Source of the DNA: CADDYX01 sp045809925
GTDB lineage: Bacteria > Verrucomicrobiota > Verrucomicrobiia > Chthoniobacterales > UBA10450
Reading direction: 5' to 3'
DNA: 48,378 nt
NCBI GenBank assembly: GCA_045809925.1
Contig: JBJMWX010000013.1
Location: 1-48,378 of the forward strand
The stretch's first letter is position 1; each line of letters begins with the position of its first letter. This document shows, one piece after another, positions 44,163 to 48,378 of the stretch. The notes beneath the pieces are model-generated. The model saw only the letters and a list, made by a program, of their open reading frames with translations. It searched no databases and was not told the origin of the DNA. A program made the position numbers and the translations under genes.

Positions 44163-45440
44163 TTAGTTAAGCTTGAACGCCTCTACCAGTCCGATTCCCG
44201 TTGTATCGTTGCGATCGTCTTTTCGCGCGACGAGCGTTGCCGCGGCGAGATCGCCGGTCGTGTTCAACACCGTAGCAAAGATATCGGGGATGGCGTCGAC
44301 CGCGATCAGGATCCCTATGCCCTCGGCTGGCAGACCGATCGTCAGGAAGAGCGGCGTCAGCATGATAAACGCGCCGCGGGGGATACCCGGCACGGCAAAG
44401 GCGAGGAACACCGAGGCGAAGGCGATCGTGGCCACCGCGCCGGCGTGGAGTGGCACGCCATAAAACCAGCCGACGAAGAGCGCGCCCATCGTCCACGAGA
44501 CCGGCGCCGCGATCTTGAATGTGGAAACGGCGAGGGGCAGGACGAAGCCGGTGATGCGCGCGGGCAATTTGAGATTTTCCTCGGCCGTTTCGACCAGCGC
44601 AGGCAGTGATGCGATAGACGAACTGGAGCTGAAGGCAATCAACTGCGGCGGCAATGCGGCCCTCGCAAAGTCGCGCATCGGCACGCGGCCGGCGGTGACT
44701 ACGACAGGGTAAAGCAGCAACGTGACGGCGACGCACGCGACGGAGTAGGCGACCACGTAGAACCCGATCGCGCCAGCAACGGCTGTGCCCGCATGGACGC
44801 TGAGTGGGAGGACGAGCGCGAACACGCCGACTGGCGCAGCGAGAATGATCCAGCGGACGAGGACGAGCATCGCCTCGCTCAAAGCGCGAAAGAAGCGCGT
44901 CAGCATATCGCGCGATATTTCCGGGGAACGCGCAATCGCCAGCGCGAGCAGGAGCGTGAAGAGAATCAGCGGCATCATCGCTCCGGCGGCGGCGGCGGCG
45001 ACTGGGTTCGCAGGCAGGAGTGAGACGAACCATGCCGAAAACGTCTGCGCCTGTCCTTGCACGGAGATTTCCTTCGCCGCTTCGAGCGCGCCGGCTGGAA
45101 GTTGCAGCGGGCCGTGAGCCGGCAGGAGCGCAAAAATTACTGGCGCGACGGGGACAATGACGGCGGCTACACCGATGAGCAGCAGCAGAAAAGTGATAAG
45201 GGTGCGCCCCCCAAGTCGGCCGATCGATCTGATATCCGAGACAGAGGCGAGGCCGGTGATCAGCAGTGAAACGACGAGGGGGATCACAGTCATGCGAATC
45301 GCGTTGACCCAGAGCGTGCCGATCGGCGCGACCGCGTCCGCTGCGTGGATTAGCGCTGTGCTGTGCGATGCGGCGACGAGCAGGCCAACGATGATCGCCG
45401 CGAGCAGAGCAAGGAGGACTCGCGTGCTCTCTTTCATCAC
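44163..45440 (-). CDS. Dicarboxylate/amino acid:cation symporter (DAACS family)
   Basis: A 425-residue polytopic inner-membrane transporter of the GltP/DctA family. The serine-rich hairpin FSSSSSIASLPALVE is the family signature. The last transport helix includes DAIPDIFATVLNTTGD, with the conserved Asp and Asn residues. The usual NMDGT motif of helix 7 is replaced by a STFKIAAPVSW segment, so substrate and ion coupling may differ from glutamate or C4-dicarboxylate carriers. Its start overlaps the SDR stop by 4 bases, so the two are co-translated; the SDR may act on the transported compound (inference). Confidence 0.88.
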   Translation of the reverse strand: MMKESTRVLLALLAAIIVGLLVAASHSTALIHAADAVAPIGTLWVNAIRMTVIPLVVSLLITGLASVSDIRSIGRLGGRTLITFLLLLIGVAAVIVPVAPVIFALLPAHGPLQLPAGALEAAKEISVQGQAQTFSAWFVSLLPANPVAAAAAGAMMPLILFTLLLALAIARSPEISRDMLTRFFRALSEAMLVLVRWIILAAPVGVFALVLPLSVHAGTAVAGAIGFYVVAYSVACVAVTLLLYPVVVTAGRVPMRDFARAALPPQLIAFSSSSSIASLPALVETAEENLKLPARITGFVLPLAVSTFKIAAPVSWTMGALFVGWFYGVPLHAGAVATIAFASVFLAFAVPGIPRGAFIMLTPLFLTIGLPAEGIGILIAVDAIPDIFATVLNTTGDLAAATLVARKDDRNDTTGIGLVEAFKLN

Positions 45441-46189
45441 ATCATGAGGTCGCCGCCGTTGATATCGAACGACGCGCCGGTGATGTAACCGGCCGCCTCC
45501 GAAGCAGCGAAGCAGATTAAGTCAGCGACTTCGCGTGCGGTGCCGAGGCGGGGGATCGGGTAGCTCGCGGCTAGCTTCTGGAGCAGCTCGTTATTCGCGT
45601 TCTCACGCGTCAACTCGGTGTCGATCATCCCGGGGCAGACCGCGTTCACGGTAATGCCGAATTTCCCCAGCTCCTTCGCTGCCGCGCGGGTCAGGCCGAG
45701 CAGGCCGGCCTTGGACGCAGTGTAGTGTGCGCCGCCCAGCGTGCTGACCGTCCGTCCGGCGGAAGAGGAGATATTGACGACGCGGCCGTAGTGCTGCGCC
45801 TGCATCGCGGGAAGCGCAGCCTTGGTTAGCAAAAAAGGGGCGGTAAGGTTGACCTCGAGCGCGGCACGCCATTCTTCCGGACTGAGATCGGGAAATCGTG
45901 TCGACAGCGCGAGCGCGGCATTGTTGATGACGACATCGACACGGCCAAAGCGGTCGAGGGTGTTCCGCACCATCTCCTCCGCCACGCCCGGCGCGGCCAC
46001 ATCGCCCGGCAGCCCCAGCGCGCGCTCGCCAATCGACGCGGCGAGATCCTCGGCGCGCGTCCGATCACGAACGTTCACTGCCACCGCCGCCCCTCGTTCA
46101 TGGAAGCGCTCCGCCGCGGCCCGCCCAAGTCCACGCCACGCGCCCGTCACGATGACCACACGGCCCGCGAAGTCCTGCATGTGCGACAT
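45437..46189 (-). CDS. Short-chain dehydrogenase/reductase (FabG-like)
   Basis: A 250-residue classical SDR. Cofactor motif TGAWRGLG (TGxxxGxG) near residues 15-22, NNAA near 90, catalytic Ser in NISSSAGR and the YTASK pair of Tyr and Lys near 155. The C-terminal GYITGASFDINGG is as in FabG-like enzymes. It could be a 3-oxoacyl-ACP reductase or a sugar or alcohol dehydrogenase; coupling to a transporter rather than to fab genes argues for a catabolic role. Confidence 0.9.
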   Translation of the reverse strand: MSHMQDFAGRVVIVTGAWRGLGRAAAERFHERGAAVAVNVRDRTRAEDLAASIGERALGLPGDVAAPGVAEEMVRNTLDRFGRVDVVINNAALALSTRFPDLSPEEWRAALEVNLTAPFLLTKAALPAMQAQHYGRVVNISSSAGRTVSTLGGAHYTASKAGLLGLTRAAAKELGKFGITVNAVCPGMIDTELTRENANNELLQKLAASYPIPRLGTAREVADLICFAASEAAGYITGASFDINGGDLMM

Positions 46190-46273
46190 TCCTTCATTCC
46201 CTTCCGTTTAGAGTGCGAAGTCGATCATCATTCATCTCGCTGCGCGGCAGGCGAATCGAACCTTCGCGAAAAC

Positions 46274-46278
46274 AGGAG
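46274..46278 (+). promoter_or_regulatory. Ribosome binding site fixing the polymerase start
   Basis: AGGAG, 9 bases before the ATG at 46288. It decides the start of the family B DNA polymerase gene, whose 3' end is outside the window. Confidence 0.7.
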
Positions 46279-46287
46279 CCATTTGTC

Positions 46288-48378
46288 ATGACGAACGAAG
46301 TCGCGCAATCTGTGATCAAAATGGCTTTCGACGAGAACGAGCTGCTTTTCGGTGCCGACAAAACGGAGCGGATCGTCGCGATCGAGATGGGTGACACCGG
46401 CACCGTCCGCCTTTATCGGCGGGAGAAAGACGGGAGCACGGTCGTGGATGTGGAGCCGTTTCATCCCTTCGTCTGGGCAGCCGGCGACATCGCCGATCTC
46501 GGGATGGAGAACGCGGAAAAGCTTGGCGGTGATCTGCGCTACAACTGGCTGGTTACAGTCGACAGCTGGAAAGAACTGATTGCGCTCAGGAATGGGCTGA
46601 AAAACGCCGGTCGCTCCTTTTTTGCGTTTAGCGATCCGGTGCAGCACTACCTCACCGCGACCGGCCGCACGCTGTTCAAGGGAATGGCACTCGAAGAGCT
46701 GAAACGCTTGCAGCTCGAAGTCCTTTCGCTGAGCGGCGAAGGGGATCTTGCGGAAGCTTCGCAGAACCATGTCGCCAGCATTGCTCTTTCGGATAACAGC
46801 GGCTGGGAAGAGCTGATCGTCGTCGATCCTGAGAACTCCGAGGAATCCGAGCGGGACGCGATTAAACGCCTCACCGCTCTCATCAAACAACGTGATCCGG
46901 ACGTGATCGAAGGTCACGACCTCTTCCGTTTCGATCTTCCGTATCTCGTCGCCCGCGCGCGCAAAGCGAAGACAAAACTCGACTGGGGGCGGAGCGGTGG
47001 ATTTCTGCGGTCGCGGCCCTCCCGGCTTCAAATCGCTGAGAAAACGATTGATTATCCGAAGTTCGCCGTCGACGGCCGCCACTTCGTCGACACCTTCCTG
47101 CTCGCGCAGTTCTACGACGTCGGGATGCGGACGCTCAGCGGCTTCGAGCGTATCGACGTAGCCCAGCACTTCGGCTTTTGCGACAGCGCGGAGATTTCTT
47201 CGTTGATCGGCAAGGAATTGCAACGGGCTTACCGCGACAACAACGAGCTTTTCCGCAAACGCGCTCTCTGCGCGGTGCGCGAGACTCGCGCCGTAGCCGA
47301 GCTCCTGAGCCCGAGCTACTTCATCCAGGCGCAGATCTTCCCCTACAATTACCAGGACGTGATCGTGCGCGGCAACGCCACCCGGATCAACGGACTGTTT
47401 CTGCGAGAATATTTTCGGCAGCGCCACAGTATCCCCGAGCTCCCGATGGTGCGCGGATTCGAGGGCGGTTATACCGACATTTTTTTCACCGGCGTAGCCC
47501 GCAACGTCTGGCATTGCGATATCGCCTCGCTCTACCCGTCAGTCATGCTGCAGTTCGATTGCTTCCCGCAGTCCGACCAACTCCAGATCTTTCGTCACCT
47601 GCTGACCGACCTGCGCACCTTCCGCCTCGAAACCAAGGCGAAGATGCGTGCTGAGAAGGATACTGGACAGCAGCGTCACCTTCATGCGCTTCAGAACACG
47701 TTCAAAATCCTGATCAACAGCTTCTACGGTTACCTCGGGTTCGCGCAGGGCCATTTCGCCGATTTTGACGCCGCTGCGCGGGTAACTCAGATCGGCCGGG
47801 ACCTGCTGAAGAAGATGATCGAGTGGCTTAAAGCGCAGGGCGCACAGGTCATCGAAGTCGACACGGACGGAATCTACTTCGTCCCACCAGATGCTGTAGA
47901 GCCGCCTGTCTCAGGCGAAACAAAGCGTGATTCCGCTGAGACAGCGGACGGTACAACAATAGAGCGCTTGCGCGGCGGCTTATCAGAAATTCTCCCGCCG
48001 GGAATCGAGGTGGAGTTCGACGAGCAATTCCCGGCGATGTTTAGCTACAAGGCAAAGAACTACGCGCTCCTCACCGGCGAGGGCGATGTCATTATCAAAG
48101 GCGGCGCGCTCAAGTCCCGCGGCCTGGAGAAATTCCAGAGAAAATTCCTCGAAGAAATGATCAAGCTCCTCATGGCAGCCCAGCCGGAAGCGATCAGTGG
48201 ATTGCGGGATGAATATGAGCGGCGGATCCGGAGCGGCGAACTGCCGATCGACATGCTGATGAAGACGGACACCCTGCAGGATTCATTAGACAAGTACCGC
48301 GCGAAAATCGCCGGAGGCGGCCGCAACCGCGCGGCCGCCTACGAGCTCGCGCTGGCGAGCGGCCGCGCCTACAAACCC
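46288..48378 (+). CDS. Family B DNA polymerase, 3' end outside the window
   Basis: 697 codons are visible, open to the window edge. The polymerase site is intact: motif A DIASLYPS from Asp411, motif B KILINSFYGYLG, motif C DTDG at 525-528 and SYKAKNYALL. The 3'-5' exonuclease domain is degenerate: the Exo I position reads LQLEVL (142-147) where relatives have LQLDIE; Exo II EGHDLFRFD has Asp211 for Asn; Exo III has Arg325 and Ala329 in place of Tyr and Asp (RALCAVRET). Proofreading is therefore probably lost. Residues about 536-556, just after motif C, are encoded by a palindromic element read in frame. Likely an accessory or translesion enzyme (inference). Starts with a good AGGAG site, divergent from the SDR gene. 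Confidence 0.88.
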   Translation, partial: MTNEVAQSVIKMAFDENELLFGADKTERIVAIEMGDTGTVRLYRREKDGSTVVDVEPFHPFVWAAGDIADLGMENAEKLGGDLRYNWLVTVDSWKELIALRNGLKNAGRSFFAFSDPVQHYLTATGRTLFKGMALEELKRLQLEVLSLSGEGDLAEASQNHVASIALSDNSGWEELIVVDPENSEESERDAIKRLTALIKQRDPDVIEGHDLFRFDLPYLVARARKAKTKLDWGRSGGFLRSRPSRLQIAEKTIDYPKFAVDGRHFVDTFLLAQFYDVGMRTLSGFERIDVAQHFGFCDSAEISSLIGKELQRAYRDNNELFRKRALCAVRETRAVAELLSPSYFIQAQIFPYNYQDVIVRGNATRINGLFLREYFRQRHSIPELPMVRGFEGGYTDIFFTGVARNVWHCDIASLYPSVMLQFDCFPQSDQLQIFRHLLTDLRTFRLETKAKMRAEKDTGQQRHLHALQNTFKILINSFYGYLGFAQGHFADFDAAARVTQIGRDLLKKMIEWLKAQGAQVIEVDTDGIYFVPPDAVEPPVSGETKRDSAETADGTTIERLRGGLSEILPPGIEVEFDEQFPAMFSYKAKNYALLTGEGDVIIKGGALKSRGLEKFQRKFLEEMIKLLMAAQPEAISGLRDEYERRIRSGELPIDMLMKTDTLQDSLDKYRAKIAGGGRNRAAAYELALASGRAYKP
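47895..47955. repeat. Palindromic element inserted in frame in the DNA polymerase gene
   Basis: A 61-bp element bounded by TGTAG and GTACA with two hairpins in opposite orientation: CGCCTG-TCT-CAGGCG and, toward the right end, CCGCTG-AGA-CAGCGG. The right half, reversed, matches the element at 37946. It adds about 21 codons, without a stop, to a loop after polymerase motif C. Confidence 0.75.

Noticed and set aside
46228..47514. 428-codon minus-strand frame opposite the polymerase
   Set aside because: The plus-strand frame carries polymerase motifs in order and a good ribosome binding site; the antisense frame has none.

Overview
The window looks like a chromosomal segment of a GC-rich member of the phylum Verrucomicrobiota, probably of the Chthoniobacter/Spartobacteria type. 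This placement is an inference. It rests on an FtsZ-based dcw cluster with a fused MurC-MurB, a GuaB3-type IMP dehydrogenase homologue, an MglA/roadblock module beside a PilB/GspE-like ATPase, secreted proteins with Pro-Thr repeats, and many small TGTAG...CTACA palindromic elements in the gaps. No rRNA, tRNA, CRISPR array, insertion sequence or phage module was recognised.

Layout. 1-653: no secure gene; a weak hydrophobic ORF and palindromic repeat remnants. 654-6511 (+): five tightly packed genes (MshEN-domain protein, PilB/GspE-family ATPase, a long Pro/Ala-rich protein with a duplicated domain and a roadblock-like C-terminus, an MglA-type GTPase, a roadblock protein), read as a GTPase-controlled pilus or secretion motor module. 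6662-9128 (+): an MBOAT acyltransferase and an SGNH-type protein for surface-polymer acylation. 9144-13801 (-): exbB-exbD-tonB-like, a small zinc-ribbon membrane protein, guaB3 and fabF. 13921-14463 (-): a secreted YD-like protein whose start abuts the mraZ control region.

14528-33503 (+): an almost complete dcw cluster in textbook order: mraZ, rsmH, ftsL, ftsI, murE, murF, mraY, murD, a LysM membrane protein, ftsW, murG, murC-murB fusion, ddl, ftsQ, ftsA, ftsZ. Most junctions overlap by 1-4 bases. Upstream of mraZ are four TGG-centred repeats at exact 10-bp spacing, the expected MraZ operator. The FtsZ keeps its GTP-binding signature and C-terminal peptide but has lost two of three catalytic T7-loop residues.

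33586-34923 (-): a secreted M20 amidohydrolase. 35055-39775 (+): malate synthase, isocitrate lyase and isocitrate dehydrogenase kinase/phosphatase, i.e. the glyoxylate shunt plus its flux switch. 39962-44118 (+): a 1166-residue exported protein behind a good promoter and ahead of a strong hairpin terminator, then a small secreted beta-sandwich-like protein. 44163-46189 (-): an SDR oxidoreductase translationally coupled to a dicarboxylate/amino-acid:cation symporter. 46288-end (+): a family B DNA polymerase, cut by the window edge, with an intact polymerase site, a degenerate exonuclease domain and a 61-bp palindromic element read in frame inside the gene.

The most unusual signals are the in-frame palindromic element in the polymerase and the covarying element family it belongs to, the degenerate FtsZ T7 loop, and the MglA/roadblock/ATPase module with its duplicated-domain partner protein.
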